A stretch of DNA of 64,000 bases from Galeruca laticollis (lineage: Eukaryota > Arthropoda > Insecta > Coleoptera > Chrysomelidae), in contig OY998176.1 in the NCBI GenBank assembly GCA_963921935.1, positions 136,102,299 through 136,166,298 on the forward strand, in the 5' to 3' direction. The notes below the pieces were generated by a model, which worked only from the letters and a program-made list of their open reading frames with translations, searched no databases and was not told the origin of the DNA. A program made the translations under genes and the position numbers. Below, one piece after another: positions 46,576-58,700 of this stretch; the stretch's first letter is position 1; each line of letters begins with the position of its first letter.

Positions 46576-47329
46576 TAATTGTAAAGATCAGTAGTTATAG
46601 TTTTTCTGGTTTTCTATATCATTGCACAGTTATACTGATCTTAATTGAAAAACTGATATTCAGGATATCACCATAGGGCTAATAATATCTAAGTTTCAAT
46701 ATTTGTAATATCACATCTTCTTGTTTTCTCTATTAACATATATTAAGTCAATCACAAGGTAGGTCACTTCTTGGTCTAGCCAAAAATAACTACTATACAT
46801 CAGGTAGGCATCAAATGAAATGTAACTTCTGTCATTCTGACGATGATTTTCAGTTATCAAAACAATTGTCAATTTTTTAGAATTTTCAACATTTTTCATT
46901 ATATTGTGGAATTAGCTAGAAACGTTGAGTGTCATTTAAAACACTAATAATAATAATGCTAATTTAATCAATTTATTATGCAACACACATTACCTTATAT
47001 AATATGAATCTGCTAAGAACGCTGTGAAAGTTTGACAAAATTATCAGTTAGTTGATAATTAAATATAAAAGTACGATTTTTTATTAAATAAACTTGATTA
47101 AATTTAGATTATAAATATGTCTTCATGTGAAAAAAATCAAATGTGCACTCCATCCGAAATTAGATTAAGAGCAGAAATGTCTATAAATAATTTTTTCTAT
47201 AATCGTGAGCTAAATTCATTATCACTCAACTGAAAATAGTGAGCACAGTAGAATATTGAATCACAAGTGAGCAAAGTAGATAACTTTCTTCACACGTGAG
47301 CAAAGTGAATTACTGTCATTAGGAGTGAG
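46576..47329 (-). repeat. Non-coding interval with a copy of the 63 kb repeat
   Basis: 46785-46960 is the reverse complement of 62962-63130 (shared phrases such as CAGGTAGGCATCAAATGAAA and GTAACTTCTGTCATTCTGAC). This copy has a single arm, not a hairpin. The remaining bases show no gene. Confidence 0.7.
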
Positions 47330-47400
47330 GTAAATAAATACAAGGCCGAATAACCCTCGCAGCTGAGGACTGAAATGAACGATAGAAGAAGAAGAAATAA
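47330..47400 (+). repeat. Short LINE 3' end scrap with GAA-rich tail
   Basis: CTCGCAGCTGAGGACTGAAA followed by TGAACGATAGAAGAAGAAGAAA resembles 3' ends of RTE-type insect LINEs with (GAA)n tails. Only the last tens of bases are present. Confidence 0.35.
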
Positions 47401-47642
47401 AGACACAAGCGTATAAATGATTGCAATGGAAGAGTTGCTAAATTCAGCTGGAATCCATTCAGTGCTTTGATGACGTAAGCATCGATGGAAAAATGATAAC
47501 AAATGTGAGCGTCAAAATTAGTAAGTAACCTTTCGATGGTTTCTAACCTTAAAATAAATTCTGTTCATCTTAACTTTGTTTTGCCGATTGCTTTGTTTAT
47601 ATAAATAAAGAGACCTTAAGTAATTAATTATGGAGAAATTGA

Positions 47643-47789
47643 CTATGCTATCTCTCTTCTTTCGAAGAAATGCTCCAAAGAATGTGGTTTAGGGTCAATA
47701 ACATTAAAGTAATCCCTTACTGAGTCTTGCTCTGGATCGATATCATCAGAGCTACAATCAGAATGTGATTCAAGGTCTATACTATACAT
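47643..47789 (-). CDS. Short acidic reading frame, unrecognised
   Basis: A 48-codon minus frame from ATG at 47789: MYSIDLESHSDCSSDDIDPE followed by QDSVRDYFNVIDPKPHSLEH and a short basic end. Composition (Ser/Asp-rich, no low-complexity AT bias) is more protein-like than its surroundings. I do not recognise a family. It could be an exon or the N or C terminus of a transposon protein. No partner exon found. Confidence 0.25.
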   Translation of the reverse strand: MYSIDLESHSDCSSDDIDPEQDSVRDYFNVIDPKPHSLEHFFERREIA

Positions 47790-47984
47790 AAGCCTCCACA
47801 TACTTAGTTCAAATTACGGCGTCTCCATTAAACTTTGAAGCAAAAATAAAACAAGTAATCAAAGGAACAAGTAATATTAGAGTGTTGAATGTAAAAACAG
47901 CCCATAGTTGAATAGAACTTCGTTCACAAGGTTGTTTTTGTTAAATGTACTTTAATGCTCCAAATATTCTAACATTCCTTCTTC

Positions 47985-48240
47985 TTCTTCTTCTTGAAGT
48001 GCCTTCTCTATTCAATGAAGGTCGGCAACAATTCTGGTAAATTCGTCTCTGCCGTGGGCTCTTCTTAGCACGGTGTTTGAATCTAAGCATGTCCAATCCG
48101 TTATGTTTTTCAGCCAAGAGCACTGTCTACATCCAGGACCACGTTATTTCTCAATTTTGCCCTCCACAATCTGTTGTAGGAATCTGTACTGCAATACAAT
48201 TCTCTCAGCTCAAACAAACGAGTCCGGCAGCTGACGTCAC
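47985..48240 (-). pseudogene. RTE-type LINE 3' end, heavily truncated
   Basis: On the minus strand, LQQIVEGKIEK (about 48170) and then WLKNITDWTCLDSNTVLRRA with HGRDEFTRIVADLH and a stop at 48012 match the end of insect RTE-type ORF2 (a WLxNLRxW...RxAxDR..F...IANLR pattern). The tail is an AGA/GAA repeat (47981-47997). Only the last 70 codons and 3' tail inserted, as usual for 5'-truncated LINEs. Confidence 0.65.
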
Positions 48241-48899
48241 GACAAGGACATACCCATTTCTAGTAGATCTGCTCGGCGCACGTATTGGAATTATTTATTA
48301 CACACGTATAATAATAATTATTGTTTTCAAATTATTCACAGTGGCACTCACTTTATATTGACTACGTTTTAACACGTTTTCGAATATATATAAGATCTAT
48401 GCAACTTTCTAATTGATAAACCGGCCCTGCGTCTATCACAAATACAGTAAAATAACTTGCAGTTTTCTTTTCAAACATCGTGATATCATCAATTAATATT
48501 GTGTCTTCACAAACATAAAATGCTGGCATACATTTTTTTTCGTGAACAATTTTAATTACATAAACGTATAAATACCTGATTACCATTTTACTACGAATAC
48601 AGTTTAACGTACACAGTGTACAGTTGTAACTGTTTTCAGTGTTTAACCCACTAATATTAAAGCAGGATGAACCACGTTCTCGGCAATAATTGCTTCATTT
48701 TAATATGCCGATTGAAAAACGATATCTTTTACATACAGGATGATTTATGGAATATTAAAATCACAGAATATATTCAAAAATATTCATATACAAAAAAGCA
48801 TTACCATAAATCCCAATTTATTAAAATATAATTTTGCGTACGTACTTAATGCGAAATAAACAACAAACGAGCATTGTTTCTACAAGTAAAAATCAACTC
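48241..48899. other. AT-rich interval without gene
   Basis: No frame with family motifs. TACAGGATGATTTATGGAAT at 48735 resembles the CAGGATG-type inverted repeat end at 16700 and may be the left end of the Tc1-like relic that follows. Confidence 0.35.
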
Positions 48900-49290
48900 A
48901 GCATAGAAAATTTAATAATGTATTGTTCCTCCATACATGGGCACGAATCTTGAGATTTGAGGCATTTCACCTCAAGTTGTTACGAAATCACGTAGCTGTG
49001 GCAAAGTCATATTCCAAAAATGCTCAAAAGGTGACAGATCCGCTGATTGGGCAGAACAAGGAAGAATATTGATATGCCTTCTTCTAAGTACTGTAATGTA
49101 TTAGCTGTCACATGGGGGACTGGCATTATTTTGCTCGAAAAGTACATTATTTAATTCCCGTCTGTAAAGTAGACAACTGGTTCCAAGACATTATCAACGT
49201 AACCTCAAGCAGTTAAATGCTACCGTATAAATACTAGCGGACGTCTACTACCTATAGCTGTAGCACCCCAAACCATTAGCTCTCTGGTAA
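48900..49290 (-). pseudogene. Tc1-like transposase remnant
   Basis: Minus strand from about 49278: MVWGATAIGSRRPLVFIR, GYVDNVLEPVV, then, in another frame, VPHVTANTLQYLEEGISI and ISGSVTF / FLEYDFATATRFR, matching the order of a Tc1 core (MVWGxIxxxGRTPLVFI, QDNAxPHxA, LPWPAxSPDLSPIEHxWD, LRD). The first Asp region is missing, and stops and frameshifts are frequent. Fragment of a transposase of the IS630/Tc1/mariner superfamily. Confidence 0.6.
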
Positions 49291-49884
49291 GGGCCAACTA
49301 GTGTTACAGTAAATAAATTGTTGCCGTAAATTTTCATTTCAACGATAGTTACTGTAAAATTCAAAAATCAGCTGAGAAACTATCAACACTCTTTCAAAGA
49401 GCTATGACTAGTAACGACTAGTCCGATCGTGTGGTAGACAACATTTATATCGCACTAGTAGTTTAAAAGGAGCTGGTCTAAATTACAAAACCCTTCAATG
49501 GTTTGAATCTTTGATAGATCTTAAAATACCCAACTGATACTTATTAACAATCGTTATGAAGGTTCACGGACTACTTTTTTATAACCTACAGAAAACTTCA
49601 AGTGAGAAAGATTGCTGATTACAGTGAGATTACCAAGAAATTCAACCCGTTTACTGTGTGTAGAGGTATCTGATTTCTCATATTAATTAAGATGAATGCT
49701 TACTTTAGTAGGTCCAAGTCTGTGGACTGGACGTCACCGAGTTGGTTTTAATAACGAATATACGGTAAGTGAAATTCTAAACTATGTTCTATTGATCAAG
49801 ATACAAAATACATAAGAGGTCACCAGGATGTTCGAACAGATAGGTCGATTGATCTACATAATAGTTATTACGATTATATAGGTA
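49291..49884. other. Interval without recognisable feature
   Basis: Mixed AT-rich sequence before the RTE element. Frames are short and motif-free. Confidence 0.35.
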
Positions 49885-49900
49885 CAGTTGAACAAATATA

Positions 49901-52900
49901 TATACAAATCAGATTATAACTTTCTCCGCCGTCTTCTGATTTCCAGTCTCCATTGTTCTCGATCGGTACAGAGATTCTCATCTACTCCTCTTTCTCTGAT
50001 GTCTCTATCTATTCATTCTCTCCAACTCAGTCTGGGTCTTCCTCTCTTTCTTCTTCCCTGTGGTGTCCAATTTAGTATTCTCTTTGTGATTCTGTCTTCC
50101 GCCATTCTTTGAACGTGTCCATACCATCTAAGTTGGTTAATTTGTATGTCTTCCGTCATTTTGTGTTTAACATCCATAATTTCTCGAATTCTCTCATTTC
50201 TCACTCTTTCCAGTTTTGATTTTCCGGTGGCTCGTCTCCAATAATCCATCTCGGTGGCTTCAAGAGACGTACGAGTTTTTTCCTTTAGAGGCCACACTTC
50301 ACTAACATAGCTAATGACACTTTTCACTATGCTGTTGTAAATTCTATGCTTATTTTGTTTTGATACTGCCTTATCCCACAAAATACTATTGAGTTGTCTG
50401 ATTGCTTTCCTTCCTTGGTTGTTTCTGTGTTTGATTTCTTCATCCAAACTACCGTCATTAGTGATGTGTATTCCAAGATATTTGTATTTTTTACAGTGTT
50501 TTACCTGATGTTGTTGTTCCAAGATAAGGTCCTGTTGTTCTCCACCAATGCACATATATTCCGTTTTCTGAAGATTTACCTCCAACCTCCCCTTATCGTA
50601 TGTAGTATAGTATAGAGTATATAGTATGTGATCGTTCAGTGGTATTCCCATCTGTTCACACTCTCTTTTCCATGTTTTCAGAGCTTATTCTGGTGACAAG
50701 CAACAACCCTGCTTAAGACCCTTGTTAATGTTGAACCTCTTTGATAATGTCTGCCCTTTCTTTATTTGGCTTGTGTTCTCTTTATAGAGTTCTCGAGCAG
50801 CTTTTATCAATGTTATGCTGATGTTGGTTTTCTCGAGAGCCTCCCAGAGTTTTAGCTGGGGTACACTATCGTACACTTTCTTGAGATCCACGTATAGGAG
50901 GTGTATTTCTTGATTTCCGTGCCGTCTTTTTCTCAATTATCTGTGTTATTGTGAATAAGTGATCCACAGTGGATCTACCAGCTCTAAATCCAGCTTGTTC
51001 TTCGGCCTCACTATCACAATATTCATCCTCAATTCTCTTTTTCATTAGCTTACCATAGACTCTCGAAATAGTACCAAGCACAGCGATTCCTCTATAATTA
51101 TCACACACGGCTCTACTTCCCTTCTTATGTATCGTTGTTATGTACGACGTTTTCCATTCTTCTGGCAAACTTTCTCCATTAATGCATTTATGGAACTGGC
51201 AGTCTAATTGTCGATATAGCTTTTCTGTAACGTGTTGAAGTAACTCCGGGGGGATATTAGCGGGGCCAGGAGATTTTCTGTTTTTCAGTGCTTGACACTT
51301 CTTTGGTGTTGATTCTACGTGGGTATGCTGTGGTTCGTATTTAAGTGTCGGGTTGTGGCTGTTGTAGTTGCTGATATTGTGTCCTTCGCTCAGTCAGCAG
51401 TTTCGCGAAGTATTTATCATATTCTTCTAACGTTATTAGTGAGATATTATATTTTGTCTTTTCTTGACCTAGAGATCTTAACATAATATCTTATGTATTT
51501 TCTTGACCTACAGATCTTAACATTTTCCAGCTTTCGGTACTTCTACTACCTCCCAGGTATGTATTGAGTCTTGTGCAGTACCTTTCCCAGCTTCCGTTGT
51601 TCTTTTTTGTTATAGCTGTGCGTACCTTCCTTTGGGCTGTTTTGTATCTTGATCCGACTTTGTGTTGAGGAATCTGTTGTAGTTGTCTCTGTTGATTTTT
51701 ATCATTTCCTCAATTTATTCATCCCACCAATATGGTGTTCTTCGATTGGGCTTTGCATATTCTCCCAGGGCTTCCAGTGCGGCGTTTTAAAAGCATCTTT
51801 TAAGATACTCGTATTGATCTTCTGTGTTTTCAAAGCTTTCTTGTATGAGGTTTTCATCAAGTCGTTTTTTGTAAAATTCCTTTACGCTATCTTGCTTAAG
51901 GCTATCTAGGTTGTACCTGCTTTCTATGTTTTTTTGTTCTTGTTCGCTTGTGTCTTTTTCTTTTTCCTTTGTTACACGGAAGGGTAGTATTTTGGATTTG
52001 ACAAGATGGTGGTCACTTCCACACGCCGCGCCTCTATAGGCTCTAGCGTCCTGTATTTTCAGTGTTGTAGTTTGCTGGACTATCACATAATCTATGATAG
52101 TTCTTAGGTTTCTAGAGTGTTGCACCCAGGTATACTTATGTATTTCTCTATGTTGAAAAAAGCCGTTCAGAATTCGCAGGTTGATTTGGTCGCACATATT
52201 AATGAGTCTATTTCCATTGTTATTTACAGTGTCTTCTCTGAATTGTCCCACTATTTCATCTTGCTGTTTCTTTCCCGTTCTAGAGTTCAGGTCTCCCACC
52301 AGTATTATTTCTCGTGGTTCAAATTTTGGAGATTTCGTATGACAGTTGCTCGAAGAATTAATCATTATCATTGACTAAGGCATCATCATTAATAGCGTAC
52401 GCTGCTATGATTGGAACTTTATTTCCGAGTATACTTAAGTTCATTTTTATGATTCGTTGACTGATTGCTTGCCAGGATGTGATGCACCTTCTCAGATTTT
52501 AACGAATAAGTATAGACACTCCTTGTTGGGCTCTTTTGTCTTTTGATACCCCTGAGCAAAAGTGGTCATATTGTCCTAGATTTTCTGAGTATACTCCTTT
52601 TTCCTTTGTTTCGGTCAGCACCACTATGTCCATCTTTGCGTTCTTCACTTCGGATATTACATCGTCTAATTTTTGGGAGAGGCTTTGAACGTTCCAAGTA
52701 TCAATATTCATTGTCCGTTTTCTAAGCTTGGGTCGTCTTCTTTTGTTCCGCAGGTTGCGAGGCCAATTTTTACTGGAATTTTTAACCTTTTAGTTTTTTG
52801 ACGAGTATCGAGGGGTTGGACCGATGCCTCAACCCCTATCCTGGAGGGCCAGAGCGAAGTGTCTCTCTCCTAGACAGATTGTCTTCTCTACGACTCAAGA

Positions 52901-53178
52901 GATCCATCTTCCCTTTTTGATTTTATACTATTCCTAAAATAAATCGAGGATTGCTCCTTCCAGCGGTTCTAACATTTTGAGGATTTTTCCGCCACGCCTT
53001 TCCCGTCGCTGGGGTCTTCATCCGTAACCCTGGACAAGGGGCTCTTACAGGGTACTATCAGCCGTGGCCAGCTAAACCCAGGTTTTTTTGCGAGGTGTTA
53101 CTCCTCGATTCCTCCATACTTCCTCATCTCTTGCGCGGTGAGGCCCCAGGCGCGGGACTGGTATAGCGGTGTTCAGTT
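49901..53178 (-). mobile_element. Full-length RTE-clade LINE with target duplications
   Basis: The element is bracketed by 16 bp direct repeats CAGTTGAACAAATATA (49885-49900) and CAGTTAAACAAATATA (53179-53194), one mismatch, so both ends are real. On the minus strand it begins AACTGAACACCGCTATACCA, has a GC-richer 5' UTR of about 450 bp (53178-52720), then a single ORF with endonuclease and RT, and ends with a short TATA tail. Length 3,278 bp fits RTE elements. Confidence 0.9.
49914..52711 (-). pseudogene. RTE ORF: AP endonuclease and reverse transcriptase
   Basis: Endonuclease: MNIDTWNVQSLSQKLDDVIS and VVLTETKEKG (52711-52600), LVGDLNSRTGKKQ (about 52300), YTWVQHSRNLRTIIDYVIV and GSDHHLVKSKI (52140-51985). 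RT: PEEWKTSYITTIHKKGSR (51165), AGFRAGRSTVDHLFT, LLYVDLKKVYDSVP, GLKQGCCLSPE. The frame then jumps from LNDHILYTLY to YDKGRLEVNLQKTEYMCIGG, so the FADD catalytic box and about 20 residues are deleted. The C-terminal part (YKYLGIHITNDGSLDEEI, YGHVQRMAEDRITKRIL, GRRKRGRPRLSW) runs to a stop at 49914. Several stops and shifts (50650-50690, 50870-50940, 51200-51780). Inactive. Confidence 0.9.
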
Positions 53179-53194
53179 CAGTTAAACAAATATA

Positions 53195-53798
53195 GTAACA
53201 AAAATGTGTATTCGTAGATACTAAGGTAACTTTTATAACAGATAGCCCATAACTTACAACGTAGTGATAACCGCAAAATTATAATCTAATAGAAAATTAA
53301 AACCCTTATATAAATCAACATTCTACAACTTTCTTATCACAATCCTTCATATTCACTCTGTTTGCTTTATCCTCTGTCTCTCTTCTATTTCCGGTGGAAT
53401 AAGTCTTCTTGAAATCACGACTCGCACATTCACTCTTGGAGGACAAAACGCACTAAAAAGGCGAATCCCAATTCCCAACACCTCAACTCTACCGTCTGGC
53501 ACAAAAACCCTACAAATACCAATAAAAGCGAATAACTCAAGTTAACAAATTCAGTGCCCTTTTGTGACGGCGGAGTTAAATAATTACTAGATTGAAACGA
53601 TGACGATAAATCCGTTATTAAGATTCAATTTAAAACTCAATAATAAACTTCAAATAACCAGAACACTTACAATGGGCTTAAATATAAGTCCGTCGACTGG
53701 AAAAATCTGGTTATCACTCGACAGACGATCACCTGCCACTCCAACACCAAGAAATACCTCTGCCGGAAGTGATAAAATTGATAATAAGACTACAGGTA
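53195..53798. other. Interval between RTE LINE and the Tc1/mariner element
   Basis: No gene. Some GC-richer text (CTCTTCTATTTCCGGTGG, TTTTGTGACGGCGGAG) but no repeat or family assignment. Confidence 0.35.
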
Positions 53799-55974
53799 TA
53801 CTTGCGAATTTGAAATACCGTGACAGGGAGCATTGTGTAAATGTTAAATACAACAAGAATGCATAAAGACCACAGATACTGCTTCCTCATAAATTAGAAA
53901 TTATCCTTTATACCTGCGTCCCAACAGGGTCGGAGTAATCACCAACCAGGTAAAGCAAGGGTACAGTCTATCAGTCTGTGACTTTTCATCGTTGTGCATT
54001 GTGCAAATAAAAATGGCAGTGTTTCGTCCATGGGAAAACATTGTGTCGAATGAAATGGAAATAGAGAATAAAGTGATTGAAATTGATGACAACAGTGATA
54101 CTGAAGATGATGTTTCGGACAACAGGAAGGTTAAAAGAAAACATTTGTCAAGTGACGCAGAAACGATAAAAAATGTTTACCAAACTCTAATTCAGAAAGA
54201 GTGTTCAACTTCTTTCACCGTAACAAGTGAATTAACAAAAGTCCCTGTATCTACGGTAAGGGGCATTATAAACAAGGGAGAGATAGGAAGACAGAAACGA
54301 GAAATGGAAATTTTTTTTAGAATCTATGAAGCGGCGGGAACTGAAATAAAATAACAAATTTCCTCTTTTTACAAAGAAAATAGGGTGCCAACAACGTCTG
54401 TGATTTTCGAAAGACTGAAAGTTTCGGAAATCGAAGTAACCTATTCGGAACAATGATTTCGGAAATATTTGAAAACCATAGGTTTTGAGTGTAAAATCCT
54501 CAACGGAAGGATCATGGAAAGTGGACGATTAAAAATATTGCGTTGGGAGTACGTTACAGAAATAAGAAAATTTCGCCAAGAAGGTCGATACATAGTTTGG
54601 TTGGATGAAACATAATACGATAGCCATGACGTTATGAGGAAAGGATGGACTGATGGCACAAAAAGTTGTTGTCTAGTGGCCCCTCCTTCTAGGGGAAAGA
54701 GTAAAATAATTGTACATGCCGGTGGCAGCGATGGATGGATGTCCAATGCGTTGCTGTTGTCCGCAAAAAAATATAAAAAATTGTTCAGCCGACTATCACG
54801 AAAACATGAATTCATCACGTTTTGAGACTTGGTTTCCAGAAAAACTGTTGCCTAATTTTCCCGATAATTCTGTCATTGTTATGGACAACGCCAGTTATCT
54901 TTCAAAACAAATTTACAAGAAACCCACCACGAGAACGAAAAAAGCAGAAATCCTACAATATATGTTTGAAAATTATATAGAAATACCTAAATCAAAATGC
55001 ACCAAAAAAGATCTTCTAACCATTATAAAAGACCTGAACATTCCTACAAAATATCGGATTGACACAATGGCACAAGCAAAAGGACATACGGTACTGCGTT
55101 TTTCGCCCTACTACTGTGTATTAAATCCCATTGAATATATCTGGAGTACTCTGAAGCGGGGAATTCGGCGTAAAAATACAGCTCCAAGGCTAAGTTCTGC
55201 TGTAGTAGATTTAATTAGAAGTGAGGTGGAAAATATAGACAGTATGTTATGGAAAAATTGCATCGCACACGTAGTTGAAGTGAAAGATTCATATGTGTCT
55301 CCGAATGTACAACAATTTATAATTAATTTGGACGAAGAAAGCGATAATAGTGACCTGTTTGTTGATAGTGACGATGATTTATAACGCAAATATTTGTTAT
55401 TATTGTAACATATTATGTGTCTATGTATATAAATGTGTATATTGTATATATAATTTTCAAGAAGTCAGTTAAACAGTTTCTGATTGAGAAGATTGTTTAT
55501 GATGTGGATGACTTTTTACTTTACTGACTGTTCTCGTATACTGTGTCTTTTTTTGTGTATACCTTGATTTATATTTATGTATATTATGTACTTTTGTTTT
55601 GTTGACATGTCCAGCGTAAATCTAGTATTTTTCCATGTATGTTTCACTGAATGAATAAATGTATTATTATAAAAAAAATTATTACACCATATTATAATAA
55701 TAAAATAATGTTTCTTTTACCCTAATATAGTTGTGTATAATTATAATGCAATAAGTCGTTTTTGTTTGTAAATCCATGAAATCCTTGTCAAGAAGCAATT
55801 GTTTTCTACTTTGCTCGAATTTTTAAAGACGTCCCTGCGTAGAGTGAGACTGTGTACTTTGTCTTGATTTACAACTATGCTATTTACGGTCCATAAACTG
55901 TTCCCCACTCGGTGAAGTTAACAACGGTCAAACATAACAAATATAATATACACGGTATTTCAAATTCGCAACTA
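53799..55974 (+). mobile_element. Complete Tc1/mariner-superfamily element (DD82E type)
   Basis: Terminal inverted repeats: left 53799-53822 (TACTTGCGAATTTGAAATAC then CGTG) and right 55951-55974, whose complement is TAGTTGCGAATTTGAAATAC then CGTG, a 24 bp repeat with one mismatch. TA flanks both sides (53797-53798, 55975-55976). The plus-strand transposase relic fills the middle. Length 2,176 bp, larger than classic mariner (1.3 kb) because of the longer transposase. Confidence 0.85.
54013..55384 (+). pseudogene. DD82E transposase of the IS630/Tc1/mariner superfamily
   Basis: Start at ATG 54013 (MAVFRPWENIV), an acidic linker, and an HTH (TSELTKVPVSTVRGIINKGE) before a stop at 54354. The core continues with RWEYVTEIRKFRQEGRYIVW and LDET (first Asp, about 54606), followed by TAA and HDVMRKGWTDGTKS. 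After a shift near 54770: FPDNSVIVMDNASYLSKQ (second Asp, about 54880) and LRFSPYYCVLNPIEYIWSTL (Glu, about 55130). I count 82 residues between the second Asp and the Glu, far more than in Tc1/mariner (34-41). The C terminus is acidic (LDEESDNSDLFVDSDDDL) and ends at 55384. Catalytic residues are all present; stops and one frameshift inactivate it. Confidence 0.85.
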
Positions 55975-56049
55975 TACCAACCATTAACTAGAACACAAAC
56001 GCTATCAACAACTGATTAATTGAATGTTCTCTACCGCATGCTACAGAAG

Positions 56050-56560
56050 GTTGAGAAGGTTCAAAATTGTTTTGTGAATTTCAATTATTACTTCGATTTT
56101 GTCTATATAGAAAGTTTTCTTCCCTTACAAATAATGACGCCGCTTTTTCTAAGCTATCCGGATTTCTAAGTCTAATATATTCTTTTACAAATGTCCTGTT
56201 AATCCGCGTATAAATGTTTTAAATGCTAAATCATTTTAACTATTGATCTGAACTTGAACTTTTTCTTCTGCTGAAAAATTAAGAGGATTTACTTTTGATA
56301 CTATTAAACTACGTGCGTTTTGGAATCTCATACCAACATTATACGCAGCTTCGTTTCTATGAAGACAAAGATTTATCAAGTCGGACTAAACAATCTAAAT
56401 TGTAACACAACTGTAATGTTTCTTTAATTGAAGCTCAAGTTCGTAACTCAATTCCCGACCTGTTAGCTTGCCAATTATAGCTCTTAATAAATAAGTATTT
56501 AATTGAGGAGTATTTCTATCTAGAAAATTAGTTACTAAACTATACATTTTTGTATACATT
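56050..56560 (-). pseudogene. Ty3/gypsy gag remnant
   Basis: Minus-strand text: FLDRNTPQLNTYLLRAIIGK and LTGRELSYELELQLKK, LCLHRNEAAYNVGMRFQNAR, LNFSAEEKVQVQIN, NDLAFKTFIRGLTGHL. The order (IxGKLTG.E, LxxRxExAYNVGxRFQNAR, AxKTFIRGLxxxL) is that of Ty3/mdg-type capsids. Several stops and shifts. No pol or LTR nearby. Confidence 0.6.
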
Positions 56561-58329
56561 CATCATAATGGAAATTAATTGGTTGGAAATGTTTGAAATA
56601 TTCAACATTGAAATCAAAAAATCTTTTTTCACTCAAAAGGACAAGAAATCCGAAATCATGACAAAGTATTGTACAAAGTATTACAGAGTAAACGTCTCAT
56701 GCTAATCATAATTCACATAAATCAATAATGATGAAAGTAATCCATCATTCTACATACTAGAAAATGTATTCAGTCTCATTCAGTCCTGTGATCATATGAT
56801 ATTCTCATCTCTTCAACTCTAGATTCACCTGAAGAAACTAAATATTCAAATGATGAAAATCTGGCAACTTCCAGTAGTAGGACTATACGTAGCAGTAAAC
56901 TTTTATCACCAGGAACTTACCAAGAATATGAAATCTGAACATAAAAAGCTACTCAAAGTTTCATAAACATATCTTAATATAAAGCATTTCTTAACAAATA
57001 TCAGAAAATAAAGCATTTCCATTAATTATGATTTGTATAATTAAAATGACAGTAATTAACAGTGATCAAATTATAATATTGAGGAGTGTAACTTTTCTGG
57101 AATCAGTTTAGTATTTGATCCACTGTGTATCTGGAATGGCCTATAGCATGAAATCTGCATACTATTTCATCGCTAATTGAACTCATTGCGACTATTAATA
57201 CATGACACCATCACCAACCAACAAGAAACAAGAATAAAAACATCGTTGCCAACTTGAACAAGGCAGTAAATTGTATGGTAAAATCAACATTTGAATCTAA
57301 TTTACAGCATGACATGTTGAATAAATTATATGCTCACATGATCACTTCCTACTTTTAACTTCATTATACACCATCCGTCAAAGATATAGTATTGAAGATA
57401 TGAAATTTGCATCTTCCATTATGATACACACTTCTCATAAACTGGTGATCTCATTCATAAATAGAGCGTGAATAAAGTAGGTATTGATTTAACGTTAACA
57501 GTTGGTACAATATGAAAATATATCACCAGACTTGGAGAAAAGTGGAGGAGGCACATTACCAGATAAAGGTCCAGAGAAGAGCGTGGAAAATGAGTTGACC
57601 ATAATAAAGAGGGCGCAGCAAACGGAATAAAATAGATGGGTAGAAAAGGTTAGAAATAAAAGATATTTTTATTTCCACTTCCATTTTGTCATAACTGTCA
57701 CAATTGTCATCATTTTAAGCCTATACTGCTGTTTTTATGCGCTCCTATCCACTTACTATTATATATTTCTCAAGATGATTTGTTATAAAATTATTAAATA
57801 ATTAGAATGATAACAGATTTTATAATCCCTATCTAGAATGTAGATACACGTCTGCTAGATCTCCGATTTTTAACGAAAATTATTGCATTTAATTCTATAC
57901 AGTACTAGGAATGTTCTTTGGTCATATATGCTTAAGCGACGACGTGCTAGAAAGAAACCAATACAAATTCAGTTTATGACTCTTTTTCTCAAGCAGAATA
58001 TCATAAAGTGGAAAACGTGCCAAAGTACATGTTCGTAAGCGACCACAATGTGTTACAAAACAAGTAGAAACTCATTATAGATATCAACAATATCTCAGAA
58101 ACAGTGAAATTATTTTCACTGAACGATTTAGGTTGGAACAGATCAACATAATTAATCCGATCTATTGGTTGAACGTAATACTGGCAATTGTTCCACTATT
58201 CAGTTTGAACGCGGTGAAAAACTTCAGTTTTTTGAGATTTGGCAACGTGGAAATATGTCAACCGAACACTTGAATTGTTTGAGTGAAGTATTATCTCCAT
58301 ACAGGCTTATAGAATTTGTTCCCTAAGTT
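56561..58329. other. AT-rich interval without recognisable gene
   Basis: Frames are short on both strands; no terminal repeats or RNA genes seen. Probably old repeat sequence. Confidence 0.4.
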
Positions 58330-58700
58330 CATTCAGAGAACTGGCCCTGTTCTCCTGGAATCTATAAATTCACGATTAACCCCAGACAAAGAAATCGTTG
58401 GGTGCCAAATCTGGAGATCTAGCAGGCCATTTAATGTTACTAATCATTGAGATTATCCAATTGTGAAATTATGTATTTAAAAAAATTATTGCTAATCGAT
58501 AATTATGCGATGCACAACCGTCATGTTGGTACCACATCTCATTGAAGTTGTTACTTTATTGTTTAAGGAGAGGAGTAATTTGGTTTTGCAGCATATTCAA
58601 ATAGTTATGTTCGGTTAAATTGCCGTCAATAAAAATTGGTCCAATTGAATGTTCACCTAATATTCCAGCCCAAACATTTAACTTTTGGGGATATTGAGTT
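58330..58700 (-). pseudogene. Mariner-like transposase remnant
   Basis: Minus strand from about 58680: VWAGILGEHSIGPIFIDGNL, NYLNMLQNQITPLLKQ, EMWYQHDGCASHNYRLAIIF, WPARSPDLAPNDFFVWG. These match an insect mariner-like DDE family (xFQQDGxPxH, WPxRSPDLxPLDFFLWG). The second Asp (QHDGC) and the third acidic residue (NDFF) are present; stops lie between. N-terminal domain not found. Confidence 0.7.
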
